Below, in pieces: positions 35,992 to 45,298 of a stretch of 64,000 bases of DNA (position 1 is its first letter; each line of letters opens with the position of its first letter). The DNA is taken from the NCBI RefSeq assembly GCF_000953675.1, contig NZ_LN679998.1, forward strand, positions 1,635,911 to 1,699,910, given 5' to 3'. The stretch comes from Paraclostridium sordellii (GTDB lineage Bacteria; Bacillota; Clostridia; Peptostreptococcales; Peptostreptococcaceae). The notes under the pieces were generated by a model. That model was not told the origin of the DNA. It saw nothing but the letters and a program-made list of their open reading frames with translations, and made no database searches. The position numbers were made by a program, and so were the translations under genes.

Positions 35992-36176
35992 AGATGTCTC
36001 CTTATTAAAATGTATAATTTTTATATTTATCCTATCATATCACATATATAAATACAATATAAGCAAATATAATTAGTAAACATTATATATTAAAAGTTAT
36101 AGCTTATTTAATAATTAATTTATATGAAAAACAAATAATGAAAATTTTTAAAATCGATGAATAGTATTTTAAGTAA

Positions 36177-36509
36177 TGGTTAATATATAATCAGATAGTT
36201 AATTAAATTTGATTATCTACCATCACTTGCTAGGCAAAAGCTAGATTTTATCTAACCTTTTGATAGCATCTTTGGAAGTGATTGGTGACTAGATATTTCT
36301 AAAATATCATATTAAATATAATGAATCTACTAGATTTCCTCAATCTACTAGAATGCAAATAGTTTTTCTCTAATACCCAAAGGTTAGAACACAAGCTAAC
36401 TTGCAAACTGTATTTAATAAAAGTCATAGAGGATAAGGATGTAATTTATGTTACTCCTTGAAAAAGCACTGAATTTGAAAGCTTAGGCTATCAAATCAGT
36501 GCTTTTTTT
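36177..36509 (+). ncRNA. ~330-nt structured RNA, copy 2
   Basis: The second copy shares the blocks of copy 1, roughly four fifths identical by eye. The inner stem is GCTA-CAAAAG / CTTTTG-TAGC (36229-36240 with 36257-36267), where copy 1 has ACTATTAAAAA/TTTTTAATAGT; most paired bases differ but pairing is kept. The outer stem is ATCACTT/AAGTGAT (36222-36228, 36276-36282). In the first stem a U-A pair becomes U-G. It ends in the same kind of terminator 86 bases before a P-type ATPase gene, so it may be a leader or a separate RNA. Confidence 0.75.
36461..36509 (+). terminator. terminator of RNA copy 2
   Basis: Same stem as copy 1, with seven T. Confidence 0.88.
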
Positions 36510-36594
36510 ATTTTAAAGTAATTTGGAATATATACAAGTTTATAAACATATAAATATATAAGTTTTAAAGCAAATTTACGAAGGGGATGAACGT

Positions 36595-39378
36595 ATGAGA
36601 TATTACAGTAAATCTACTAATGAAACCTTAAAATATCTAAAAGTAAATCCTGAAATTGGATTAAGTAATAGTGATATAGAAAACAGAAGACAAAAGTATG
36701 GTTATAATGAATTTAAAATCAAAGAAGGTAAATCATTACTAGAATCGATAAGTGATAGTATTATGGAGCCAATGATATTAATTTTATTAGGAGCTGCAGT
36801 AATAAGCGCTTTTATTGGAGAAGTTCATGATGCATTTGGAATTCTAGGAGCTATAATTTTAGGACTATCTATAGGCGCAGCAACAGAAAGTAAATCTAAA
36901 AAAGCAGCCCAAGCCCTATCAAAATTAACTGAAAATATAGAGGTCAAGGTATTAAGAAATGGGAAAATACATCAAATATCAAAAAGAGATTTAGTACCTG
37001 GAGATATTGTTTACATAGAAAGTGGAAATATGATACCTGCAGATGGTAGACTTATCCAGTCCATTAACTTAAAGTTAAGAGAGGACATGCTTACAGGTGA
37101 GTCTGCAGATGTCTTAAAAAATGCAGATGAGATAGTAGATATGGATGTAGTATATGGAGAAACCGAAATAATAGAACAAGATACTATACCAGCAAAACAA
37201 GTTAATATGGTATTTGGAGGTACCCTTGTAGCTTATGGAAGAGGAATCATGGTAGTAACAACTATAGGGGATAAGACAGAAATGGGTAAAATAGCACAAA
37301 ATATAGGTGACGAGGATATTCAAACTCCTCTTCAATTAAAGCTTGGAAAATTAGGTGCTAGAATAGCTATTGTTTCTGGAATTATAGCATTTTTTCTATG
37401 TATGTATATGATTATGAAAATGAATTTAAATGGGACAATAAAGTTAGATACATCAGGTATAATACCATTTTTAAAATCACTAGAACCTGCAAAAGAAGCA
37501 TATATGGTTTGTATAGCATTAATTGTAGCAACTGTCCCAGAAGGTTTACCAACTATGGTAAATATTACACTAGCCATAACTATGCAAAAGATGGCAAAGA
37601 TAAATGCTTTAGTAACTAAAAAAGAAGCCTGTGAGACTATAGGTTGTGTATCTATAATTTGTTCTGATAAAACTGGTACTCTAACTCAAAATAAAATGAT
37701 GGTTGAAGTTGCATATGTAGATGGAAAATATATTGATAATAATGATTATCATAGCAATAGTTACTTTGAAGAAAACTGTATAGTAAACTCAACTGCTGAT
37801 ATTGAAAAAGATGAAAAAGATTACAAGTACATAGGTAGTGCAACTGAATGTGCATTGCTTTTATATCATAGAAATAAAGATTACAATAAGTTTAGAAAAG
37901 AAGTTAATTTAGTATCACAAGTTCCATTTAATTCTGATAAAAAGAGAATGTCATCTTTGATAAATATGAAAAATAATGGCGTTTTTTTAAGTAAAGGAGC
38001 ACCAGAAGTTTTATTAGAAAAATGTGCATATATCCAAAAAGACACAAATGTAGTAGCTTTAACACCACAGATGAAGAAAGATATACTTCGTGAAATTAGA
38101 AAGCTTCAAGTTAAATCTATGAGAACATTAGGTTTTGCTTATAAAACTATAGATAAATCAGCTATGCAAGTTGCTCTAACTTATGAAAATGAACTTGCTA
38201 TTAGTGAAGATTTAGGATTTTATGAAAGTGGCAAAGATTTAATCTTTGGAGGCTTTGTTGGGATAGTTGATCCTTTAAGAAAAGGAGTAAAAGAATCTAT
38301 TCAAATAGCCTATGATGCAGGAGTAAAAGTAAAAATGCTTACAGGAGATAATATAAATACAGCAAAGGCTATAGGAAAAGAAATAGGTCTTTTGGAAGAT
38401 GGTAAAAAAGCAGTAGATGCAACTTACATAGATGTGTTATCAGATGAAGAGTTAAAAGAAGAAATAAATGAGATTTCTATTGTAGCAAGGTCTAAACCTG
38501 ATACAAAGATGAGAATAGTACAAGCTCTTCAAAGTAATTTAGAAGTAGTAGCAGTTACTGGAGATGGTATAAATGATGCTCCTGCTTTAAGCAAAGCAGA
38601 TGTTGGAATTTCAATGGGTATATCAGGAACTGAGGTTTCAAAAAACGCATCAGATATAATACTTACAGATGATAGTTTTAGTACTATAGTTGATGGAATA
38701 AAATGGGGAAGAGGTATTTATGAAAACTTTCAAAGATTTATACAGTTTCAGCTTACTGTCAATATAGTGGCTTTTATGATAGCTGTAATTTCTCAAATTA
38801 TGGGTACAGAAATGCCATTTACTACAATACAGCTATTATGGGTAAATATCATTATGGATGGACCTCCAGCTTTGGCTTTAGGATTAGAGCCAGTTAGAGA
38901 CTATGTTCTTAAGAGAAAACCAATTAAAAGAAGAGCTAGTATTATAGCAAAAAATATGCTAGCAAATATAATTATAAATGCAGTGCTTATAATATCAATA
39001 GTAAATCTTCAATCTTTTTTCAATGTGTTAAATGCCTCTCCAGAAGAACAAGGAACTGTAGTATTTTCAGTTTTTGCTTTTAGCGCATTGTTTAATGCTT
39101 TAAGTTGTCGTGAGTTTGGACTTAATAGTGTAATACCTAATTTCTTTAAGAATAAATTGGCATTGTATGTAATTTTTATAACTGGGATAGTACAAGTTTT
39201 ATTTACACAAGTTTTTAGAAACTTTTTTAATTCAGTAGCACTTAGTAATTTTATGTGGATAAAAATAATACTCCTTTCATCAATGGTGCTTATTTTAAAT
39301 GAAGCAGTTAAGTTTATTCTTAGAGTAATGAGAAAACAAGGACATATGGTTAGAAATATTAGAAGAGTTAATAAATAA
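36595..39378 (+). CDS. cation-transporting P-type ATPase (Ca2+ PMCA/SERCA-like)
   Basis: A 927-residue P2-type ATPase: N-terminal cation ATPase domain, actuator TGES motif (MLTGES) near 166-170, PEGLP at 315-319 in the ion-binding helix, phosphorylation Asp358 in CSDKTGTLT, the KGAPE nucleotide-binding motif, and MLTGDN and GDGINDAPAL hinge motifs. The C-terminal part has six helices. PEGLP and the overall style fit Ca2+ pumps. It follows the second structured RNA and may lie under its control. Confidence 0.93.
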   Translation: MRYYSKSTNETLKYLKVNPEIGLSNSDIENRRQKYGYNEFKIKEGKSLLESISDSIMEPMILILLGAAVISAFIGEVHDAFGILGAIILGLSIGAATESKSKKAAQALSKLTENIEVKVLRNGKIHQISKRDLVPGDIVYIESGNMIPADGRLIQSINLKLREDMLTGESADVLKNADEIVDMDVVYGETEIIEQDTIPAKQVNMVFGGTLVAYGRGIMVVTTIGDKTEMGKIAQNIGDEDIQTPLQLKLGKLGARIAIVSGIIAFFLCMYMIMKMNLNGTIKLDTSGIIPFLKSLEPAKEAYMVCIALIVATVPEGLPTMVNITLAITMQKMAKINALVTKKEACETIGCVSIICSDKTGTLTQNKMMVEVAYVDGKYIDNNDYHSNSYFEENCIVNSTADIEKDEKDYKYIGSATECALLLYHRNKDYNKFRKEVNLVSQVPFNSDKKRMSSLINMKNNGVFLSKGAPEVLLEKCAYIQKDTNVVALTPQMKKDILREIRKLQVKSMRTLGFAYKTIDKSAMQVALTYENELAISEDLGFYESGKDLIFGGFVGIVDPLRKGVKESIQIAYDAGVKVKMLTGDNINTAKAIGKEIGLLEDGKKAVDATYIDVLSDEELKEEINEISIVARSKPDTKMRIVQALQSNLEVVAVTGDGINDAPALSKADVGISMGISGTEVSKNASDIILTDDSFSTIVDGIKWGRGIYENFQRFIQFQLTVNIVAFMIAVISQIMGTEMPFTTIQLLWVNIIMDGPPALALGLEPVRDYVLKRKPIKRRASIIAKNMLANIIINAVLIISIVNLQSFFNVLNASPEEQGTVVFSVFAFSALFNALSCREFGLNSVIPNFFKNKLALYVIFITGIVQVLFTQVFRNFFNSVALSNFMWIKIILLSSMVLILNEAVKFILRVMRKQGHMVRNIRRVNK

Positions 39379-39381
39379 TAA

Positions 39382-39427
39382 AAGGTAAAAGGAACTATGG
39401 CTAAGATTATAGCTCCTTTTACTTTTT
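39382..39427. terminator. bidirectional terminator
   Basis: AAAAGGTAAAAGGA pairs with TCCTTTTACTTTTT around CTAT/ATAG, between convergent genes. Confidence 0.85.
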
Positions 39428-39925
39428 ATCATTTATAAAGTATTCAATTAAATAGGCCATTAATATAATCCCTATTATATCTATTATGAATCTTATTAAT
39501 GTAAAGCGAAAACCTAATGAACTAATTTCAAATAAAAGTGTAGAGAATTTAGATACACACCATGCATTTAAGAAAATTAAAGTATTAGATAGTTTAACAC
39601 CTTTTTTTATCAATACCTCAGTAAATGGAAAAGCAGCATACATAGGACCTGCAGCAAAAAAAGCCATTAAAAAGGATATAATTATCCCAAAAATCCCTGA
39701 CTCTTTTCCCATATATTTTACAAACTTTTCTCTAGAAATCCATACATCTATTAATCCTAGAATTATCATAATTGGTGGAAGAACTGATAACATTTGAATA
39801 ATACTTAAATAACTTTTATTCATTATATTAAAATACAAGCTTCTATTTAAAAAATAAACTATAAAGCATAAACATAAGGAAATTAAAAAGACTTTATATC
39901 GATTTAAAATTAATTTAATTTTCAT
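39419..39925 (-). CDS. half-size permease (DUF318/YraQ-like), second of a pair
   Basis: A 168-residue membrane protein with about four helices. It resembles one half of the ~320-residue DUF318 (YraQ) permeases: IIISFLMAFFAAGPMYAAFP with the small-residue and proline pattern of that family. ATG 39925 overlaps the stop of the upstream partner by one base (TGATG). The two short genes together equal one full permease, so they likely form a heteromer. Substrate unknown; relatives are linked to metal or arsenic export. Confidence 0.72.
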   Translation of the reverse strand: MKIKLILNRYKVFLISLCLCFIVYFLNRSLYFNIMNKSYLSIIQMLSVLPPIMIILGLIDVWISREKFVKYMGKESGIFGIIISFLMAFFAAGPMYAAFPFTEVLIKKGVKLSNTLIFLNAWCVSKFSTLLFEISSLGFRFTLIRFIIDIIGIILMAYLIEYFINDKK

Positions 39926-40404
39926 CAATTAAATATACCTCCTATAATAATTGCAACTATAAATGAAAAAAGGAAGGCAAATACATTTCTATAAAGTGCA
40001 CACTTTTTGCCTAAAAATTTTGATTCTAGCTTAAATGTTAATATCCCTACCATAGTTGATGTAGATATAAAAGCTGCTACTTGAGCATAACCTGCACCAC
40101 ACTTTAATAATAAATCTCCTGTTGAAAATGCTACAAATGTAGGCATAGTAGTAATTGACCCCAATATAGAAGCAATAAATACTCCAAATATATTTGAATT
40201 AGGGCCTATATAGCTTGAAATTTTTTCTGGACTTAATATCGATAATATTAAACTAATAATTAAAACTATAGCTAGAAATTGAGGCATTATATTTTCGAAA
40301 GATTTTAATCCCTTTAAGATAGCTGCTTTAGTTTTAGACTTATTTTTAAAATATGAAATCACAAGGAGCAACAAGCAAGTTGTATAAAGTAATATTGTTG
40401 TCAT
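39925..40404 (-). CDS. half-size permease (DUF318/YraQ-like), first of a pair
   Basis: A 159-residue membrane protein with about five hydrophobic segments and the family motif FGVFIASILGSITTMPTFVAFS, followed by LLKCGAGYAQVAAFISTSTM. It is coupled to the next half-permease by stop/start overlap. Good site (AGGAGG) upstream. Whether the pair arose by splitting an ancestral gene or represents the primitive state is open. Confidence 0.72.
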   Translation of the reverse strand: MTTILLYTTCLLLLVISYFKNKSKTKAAILKGLKSFENIMPQFLAIVLIISLILSILSPEKISSYIGPNSNIFGVFIASILGSITTMPTFVAFSTGDLLLKCGAGYAQVAAFISTSTMVGILTFKLESKFLGKKCALYRNVFAFLFSFIVAIIIGGIFN

Positions 40405-40593
40405 AAAAAACCTCCTAATATTAGATACTTTAGATTATGAAAAATTTATATTATTAGTGATATTTACAATCATAGTTCTTGTATACTCATAATAAAAGTA
40501 ATGATTTAGGACAATTAATAATTCTATTTAAAATGTTTTAAATTAGCGAAAAAAGTCAAACGAAAGTTTTATAATTCACATGTAAATTACTAG

Positions 40594-40610
40594 CAATACA
40601 GACTGTATTG
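40594..40610. promoter_or_regulatory. 17-bp dyad before nhaA
   Basis: CAATACAG-A-CTGTATTG is a perfect 8-1-8 dyad, framed by TAG on both sides. It lies 55 bases before the nhaA start, where a regulator would bind. The protein is unknown. The rest of 40405-40664 shows no gene. Confidence 0.6.
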
Positions 40611-40664
40611 TACTAGAATTAATGTTGAGTTTTGATATAAAAACATAATTAGGGGGGAATAGAA

Positions 40665-41901
40665 ATGAGTTTAAATTGTCAAAACATAAGTAGTACAAAC
40701 TTATCTAGTAGTAAAAAAACAAGCTTTATACATTCCGAGGCTTTTACCAGGCACTTTACTTTTTTTAGCAACTATATTTGCTTTAATAATTGCAAATAGT
40801 CCTTTTAAAAATTTATATCATTATCTATTTGATGAAATTATTTTATTTGATCATTTTAATTTACATATGATTATAAATGATTTTTTTATGGCTATTTTCT
40901 TCTTAGTTGTTGGATGTGAAATAAAAAGAGAAATATTGTATGGTCATCTTTCAGATTTAAAAAAAGCAGCTTTTCCAATTTTAGCAGCATGTGGAGGTGT
41001 CATTTTTCCAGCTATAATATTTTTCACATTTAATTTATCAACACCTTATTCATCAGGTGTAGGTATTCCAATATCTACAGATATAGCATTTGCAGTAGGC
41101 GTTTTTATGATTTTTAAAAATAAATTAAATACATCTCTAAAAGTATTTTTATTATCTTTGGCAGTTGTAGATGATTTATTATCTATACTTATGATAGCTA
41201 TTTTATACTCATCAAACTTCAATTATTATGCATTAGGAGCTGCATTGTTAATTGTAAGTTTTATAGCGTTATTAAATAAACTTAATAAAAATAATTACTT
41301 ATTATCATACTTAGTAGGTGGTTTTTTCCTTTGGGGTGCTTTATATTTAAGTGGAATACATGCAACTATTTCTGGTGTAATTCTAGCTATGATAATTCCT
41401 ATGAAATCAAATTCACATAATAAAACCATTATGGCTTCTGATAAAGTAGAACACTACTTTACTCCAATTTGTAATTTAATAATACTACCATTATTCGCAT
41501 TTTCAAATACAGGTATAGACTTAAATATTAGCTTTGACATAGCAAATGCAAGTAACTTAATAAGTGGTATAGTTTTAGGTCTTGTCATAGGAAAGCCTTT
41601 AGGAATTATGATATTTACATATTTAGCAACAAAGCTTAATATTGCAGAAAAACCAAAAGGTACTAGGTGGTCCTCTATATTCTTAGTTTCTTTAATAGCA
41701 GGTATAGGGTTTACAATGTCTATATTCGTAACAGAAATAGCATTTGAAGGAAATTTACAAGTAATAAATTTAGCAAAAGCATCTATACTATTAGCCTCAA
41801 TAATATCATGTACTTTGGCTTATGTGTGTATAGAAATAATGCCAAGTTTAACAGGATTTTATTCTAAATTAGCATCTAAAAACTTTATATTAAATAAATA
41901 A
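40665..41901 (+). pseudogene. nhaA: Na+/H+ antiporter NhaA, frameshifted in an A run
   Basis: ATG 40665 with AGGGGGG opens a frame (MSLNCQNISSTNLSSSKK) that runs into an out-of-frame stop, while NhaA sequence continues in another frame (IPRLLPGTLLFLA...) to 41901. Removing one A from the seven-A run at 40713-40719 restores a 411-residue protein. The rest is intact: the two Asp of AVVDDLLS that bind Na+/H+, and twelve helices. A real loss, a slippage switch or a base-calling error are all possible. Translation from a later start (40867) would lack the first helix. Confidence 0.85.
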
Positions 41902-41939
41902 AAAAAGTGGATATCTTTAGACAGGTATCCACTTTTTTT
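41900..41939 (+). terminator. intrinsic terminator
   Basis: AAGTGGATA and TATCCACTT with long A and T runs. Confidence 0.85.
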
Positions 41940-42026
41940 GCCAATTTTATTGTATAATTATATATTAATATATCTATATATTATTGTATAATTGTATTAT
42001 AGATTCAAATATGTAAGGGGGAAGTA

Positions 42027-42827
42027 ATGCTTAATAATCTCGTTATAGTTAGAGGTGCTGGAGATATAGCAACCGGTATTATTCATAAATTAAATAGATG
42101 CGGATTCAATGTATTAGCTTTAGAAGTAGAATCTCCTTTGTCTATAAGAAGAAAGGTGTGCTTTAGTGAAGCTATATACAATAAAGAAGTGTGCATTGAA
42201 GGTGTTTTTGCTAGATTTATAGAAAATGAATATGAGTTAATAGAATCCTTTAAATTGAACAAAGTGTGTGTAGCTATTGATCCTAAAGGGAATTTAATAG
42301 ATAAACTTAAACCAAAAGTAGTTATTGATTCTATACTTGCAAAAAAAAATTTAGGAACTTCTATTGATATGGCACCTATAACTATAGGTGTTGGCCCTGG
42401 TTTCGCAGCAGGATTTGATGTTGATTTTGTAATTGAAACTATGAGAGGTCATAATTTAGGTAGAGTAATTACAAAAGGAAGTGCATTGAAAAATACAGGT
42501 ATTCCAGGAATAATAAATGGAGTAAGTAAGGATAGAGTTATTTATTCTAGTGAAAGTGGAATTATAAATAATATTTGTGAAATAGGCGAAATAGTAAGTA
42601 AAAACCAAGTTATAGCTACTATAAATACGGGTAATAAATCTATAGAAGTATTAGCTACTATTGATGGAGTTTTAAGAGGTATTATTAGAAATAATAGCAT
42701 GGTTAAAGAAAATTTAAAGATTGCTGATATAGACCCAAGAATAGATGAAGTAAAAAACTGTACAACAATATCTGATAAAGCAAGATGCATAGCTGGAGGA
42801 GTGTTAGAAGCTATGCTAATGAAATGA
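42027..42827 (+). CDS. yqeB: selenium-dependent molybdenum hydroxylase maturation protein YqeB
   Basis: A 266-residue protein of the EF2563/YqeB family. It opens with VIVRGAGDIATGIIHKL, has TSIDMAPITIGVGPGFAAG in the middle, and a C-terminal barrel-like part (GIINNICEIGEIVSKNQVIA). Such proteins occur with selenium-dependent xanthine dehydrogenase and purine hydroxylases and help mature the molybdenum site. It is followed 13 bases later by an XdhC-like gene. No molybdenum hydroxylase structural gene is in the window. Confidence 0.88.
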   Translation: MLNNLVIVRGAGDIATGIIHKLNRCGFNVLALEVESPLSIRRKVCFSEAIYNKEVCIEGVFARFIENEYELIESFKLNKVCVAIDPKGNLIDKLKPKVVIDSILAKKNLGTSIDMAPITIGVGPGFAAGFDVDFVIETMRGHNLGRVITKGSALKNTGIPGIINGVSKDRVIYSSESGIINNICEIGEIVSKNQVIATINTGNKSIEVLATIDGVLRGIIRNNSMVKENLKIADIDPRIDEVKNCTTISDKARCIAGGVLEAMLMK

Positions 42828-42840
42828 GGTGAATTATAAA

Positions 42841-43641
42841 GTGAATGAGTTAATGCTAAAGAAAATATATGAAGAGTTAGAAATTGGGAATAGTGTTTGT
42901 ATGGTTACACTTACAGAAGTTAAAGGTTCTAGTCCCGGAAAACAAGGAGCTACGATGGCTTTTTTTAAAGATGAGACTATTTTAGGGTCTGTTGGTGGAG
43001 GAATGGTTGAACACTGCGTTATAAATAAATGTAGGGAATGTTTATTATCTGGTGAAGATTTAAACTTTGAATACTCTCTAAATTCAGAATCTATGGAAGT
43101 TACTATGAACTGTGGAGGATACATAAAAGGATATATAAAAGTTTTTAAACCTAAGCCAAAAATTTTAATAATTGGAGCAGGACATGTCGGGTCAGCCCTT
43201 TATAAAATTTCAAAAACATTAGATTTCTACTCTATAATAGTCGACGATAGAGATGAATTTGCAAATAAACAAAGATTTAAAGATGCAAATGAGGTCTATT
43301 CAGGAGATATAGGTAAAATTTTACAAAGTATTAATTTAAATGACAATACATATGTTGTTATAGCTACTAGAGGCTATGAGAAGGATATAGAAGCTTTAAG
43401 AGTGATTATAGATAAAGATGTATCCTATATAGGTATGATTGGAAGCAAGAAGAAATGGAGAACTTTGAAATCTGAACTTTTATCTGAAGGTGTAGATGAA
43501 AATTTACTTAATTCAGTGTATTCACCAGTAGGTCTTAATATATCATCTAATGATATTGATGAAATAGCTTTTGGAATAATGGCAGAAATATTGTTAGTAA
43601 AAAATAAAGGAGAACTTTCTCATAGAAAAGATAAGAAGTAA
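42841..43641 (+). CDS. XdhC/CoxI-family molybdenum hydroxylase maturation protein
   Basis: A 266-residue XdhC-like protein. The N-terminal XdhC/CoxI domain has VTLTEVKGSSPGKQGATMAF and GSVGGGMVEHCV. The C-terminal Rossmann domain has ILIIGAGHVGSALYKI and YIGMIGSKKKW. It likely binds molybdenum cofactor and helps add the sulfido ligand. GTG 42841, nine bases after GAGGTG, is preferred over GTG 42829. It sits between yqeB and a MoaA-like gene in one operon. Confidence 0.88.
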   Translation: MNELMLKKIYEELEIGNSVCMVTLTEVKGSSPGKQGATMAFFKDETILGSVGGGMVEHCVINKCRECLLSGEDLNFEYSLNSESMEVTMNCGGYIKGYIKVFKPKPKILIIGAGHVGSALYKISKTLDFYSIIVDDRDEFANKQRFKDANEVYSGDIGKILQSINLNDNTYVVIATRGYEKDIEALRVIIDKDVSYIGMIGSKKKWRTLKSELLSEGVDENLLNSVYSPVGLNISSNDIDEIAFGIMAEILLVKNKGELSHRKDKK

Positions 43642-43673
43642 ATATATACTTTTTATAAAGAGGTGTTGTAATT

Positions 43674-44522
43674 ATGATTGATAGATATAATAGAAATATA
43701 GATAAACTTGTTATATCACTTAAAAAAGACTCTAATTTAAGTAATGAAGATATAAAATTTGTAGTTAGTGTCTTATCAGAACTAGGAGTAACTATAGTTG
43801 ACTTAGAAGTAGAGGATTCTACCGATGAATTAAAGATTTATGATTTAATTCAGTTTTTTAAAAGCAAATGTAATATAGAGTATATCGGAATAATAACAGA
43901 TGGATTTGGACTTAAAGATAAAATTAATAAACTTAAATCTTTAGGTCTTACTGATATAGGAATAAGACTTGAGTCTTTAAAGCAGTACAAGTATAAGAAG
44001 TTAAATCACAATATAAATATAAATGAAGTTTTAGAAACAATGGATAAAAGCATAAACTTAAGACTAAATACAAGAATAATTTGTACAGTAATTAATGATT
44101 TTAATGTTGATGAAATATTGGACTTTATAAATTTAACTAAATTATTACCTGTAGAAATTTCTTTTTCTGAACTAGTTCCAAAACCTGATTGTATAAAATT
44201 TTTCAATAAAGCTTATGTAAATATGAATGATATAGTTGATTATATAAAAGATTTAGATAAACTTGACTATAAAGGGCAAAGATATAAATATTATAAACTT
44301 AAGGACTCTAGAGGAATTATAAGTATAGATACTCATAACGATTCTAGTGTATGTACAATGTGTAATGAAATTATTTTAGACGAATTTGGATTTTTAAAGC
44401 CTTGTATACATTCTAAATTGGGTATTAATATAGAAAAATACATAAATAAACCTCTTTTATTTAAAGAGGCTATTAGACAAAATATATATAAAAAAGATAA
44501 TAAAAATTTATCATTTAATTAA
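43674..44522 (+). CDS. degenerate MoaA-like protein without the radical-SAM cluster
   Basis: A 282-residue protein that follows MoaA along its length: DRYNRNIDKLVISL at the start, IITDGFGLKDKINKLKSLGL, IGIRLESLKQYKYKKL and EISFSELVPKPD. The N-terminal CX3CX2C that binds the catalytic [4Fe-4S] cluster and the GGEP motif for SAM are both absent. The C-terminal CX2CX13C (Cys227, Cys230, Cys244) that binds the second cluster in MoaA is intact. It therefore cannot do standard radical-SAM chemistry and may bind a substrate or cofactor in molybdenum-site maturation. The family call is inference from pattern matching. Confidence 0.72.
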   Translation: MIDRYNRNIDKLVISLKKDSNLSNEDIKFVVSVLSELGVTIVDLEVEDSTDELKIYDLIQFFKSKCNIEYIGIITDGFGLKDKINKLKSLGLTDIGIRLESLKQYKYKKLNHNININEVLETMDKSINLRLNTRIICTVINDFNVDEILDFINLTKLLPVEISFSELVPKPDCIKFFNKAYVNMNDIVDYIKDLDKLDYKGQRYKYYKLKDSRGIISIDTHNDSSVCTMCNEIILDEFGFLKPCIHSKLGINIEKYINKPLLFKEAIRQNIYKKDNKNLSFN

Positions 44523-44557
44523 AAATGTAGTATCTATACAGATACTACATTTTTTTT
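44522..44557. terminator. bidirectional terminator
   Basis: AAAAATGTAGTATCT and AGATACTACATTTTT, between convergent genes. Confidence 0.85.
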
Positions 44558-45298
44558 ACCTTCTCTAAATTCTAAAATTGACTTTATCATATCAGTTCTT
44601 ATACTTTCACCTAAATCAATTGTTTTAATTTTAGGATTTTCAATATGGCTATAAATCGGATCTAGAAACTCTATTTCTACATTTGCTGATTTAATTTTAC
44701 CTATAGGCTCATACCCATTATAAATCTCTTTAGAATTTTTAATTACTAATGGAACTATAGGGCATTTAGCTTTGTATGCTATTTTTAAAGCTCCAGATTT
44801 AAATTCAGAAACTAAAGATTTTGGATCTTTTACCCAAGTTAAGTCTCCTTCTGGAAAAACTGCCATACTATGTCCACTTTTTATAACATTTGAAGCTTCT
44901 ATAATGCTTTTTAAACCTTCTCTATTATTATGTCTATTAATATATATACTTCTTATTACGTCTGCCCATTTATTAACGATAGGCATCTTTTTCCATATAG
45001 GTTCATCTGCAATTATGCATCCTATAGGTCTATCTACACTGGATATTAGTATATAACTATCTAACATACTAGAGTGGTTTATTACAAATAAAACAGGCTC
45101 TTTTGGAATCTTTTCTTTTCCTAATACATTTACATTTATTTTTACTAGTTTTAAAGAATTTGTAGCTTGCTTTTTTAGAAAGCTAAACTTATTTTCCATA
45201 CTATATCTATCAGGATATTTTAAAATTTTGTCTAGTTTAAATAAAGATAATATAAATCCTAAAATTTGAAAAATAGCAAATTTAATATAATTAAACAC
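44534..45298 (-). CDS. 1-acyl-glycerol-3-phosphate acyltransferase (PlsC-like)
   Basis: A 254-residue acyltransferase with an N-terminal hydrophobic segment (residues ~3-20), the catalytic NHSSMLD motif (His75, Asp80), FPEGDLT as motif III, and CPIVPLVI as motif IV. It transfers an acyl chain to lysophosphatidic acid or a related lipid at the membrane. It stands alone on the minus strand. Confidence 0.9.
   Translation of the reverse strand: MFNYIKFAIFQILGFILSLFKLDKILKYPDRYSMENKFSFLKKQATNSLKLVKINVNVLGKEKIPKEPVLFVINHSSMLDSYILISSVDRPIGCIIADEPIWKKMPIVNKWADVIRSIYINRHNNREGLKSIIEASNVIKSGHSMAVFPEGDLTWVKDPKSLVSEFKSGALKIAYKAKCPIVPLVIKNSKEIYNGYEPIGKIKSANVEIEFLDPIYSHIENPKIKTIDLGESIRTDMIKSILEFREGKKNVVSV

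Noticed and set aside
34844-36509. Known large RNAs (RNase P, tmRNA, SRP RNA, T-box, cobalamin, lysine or M-box riboswitches)
   Set aside because: None of the conserved core sequences of these families could be found in either copy.
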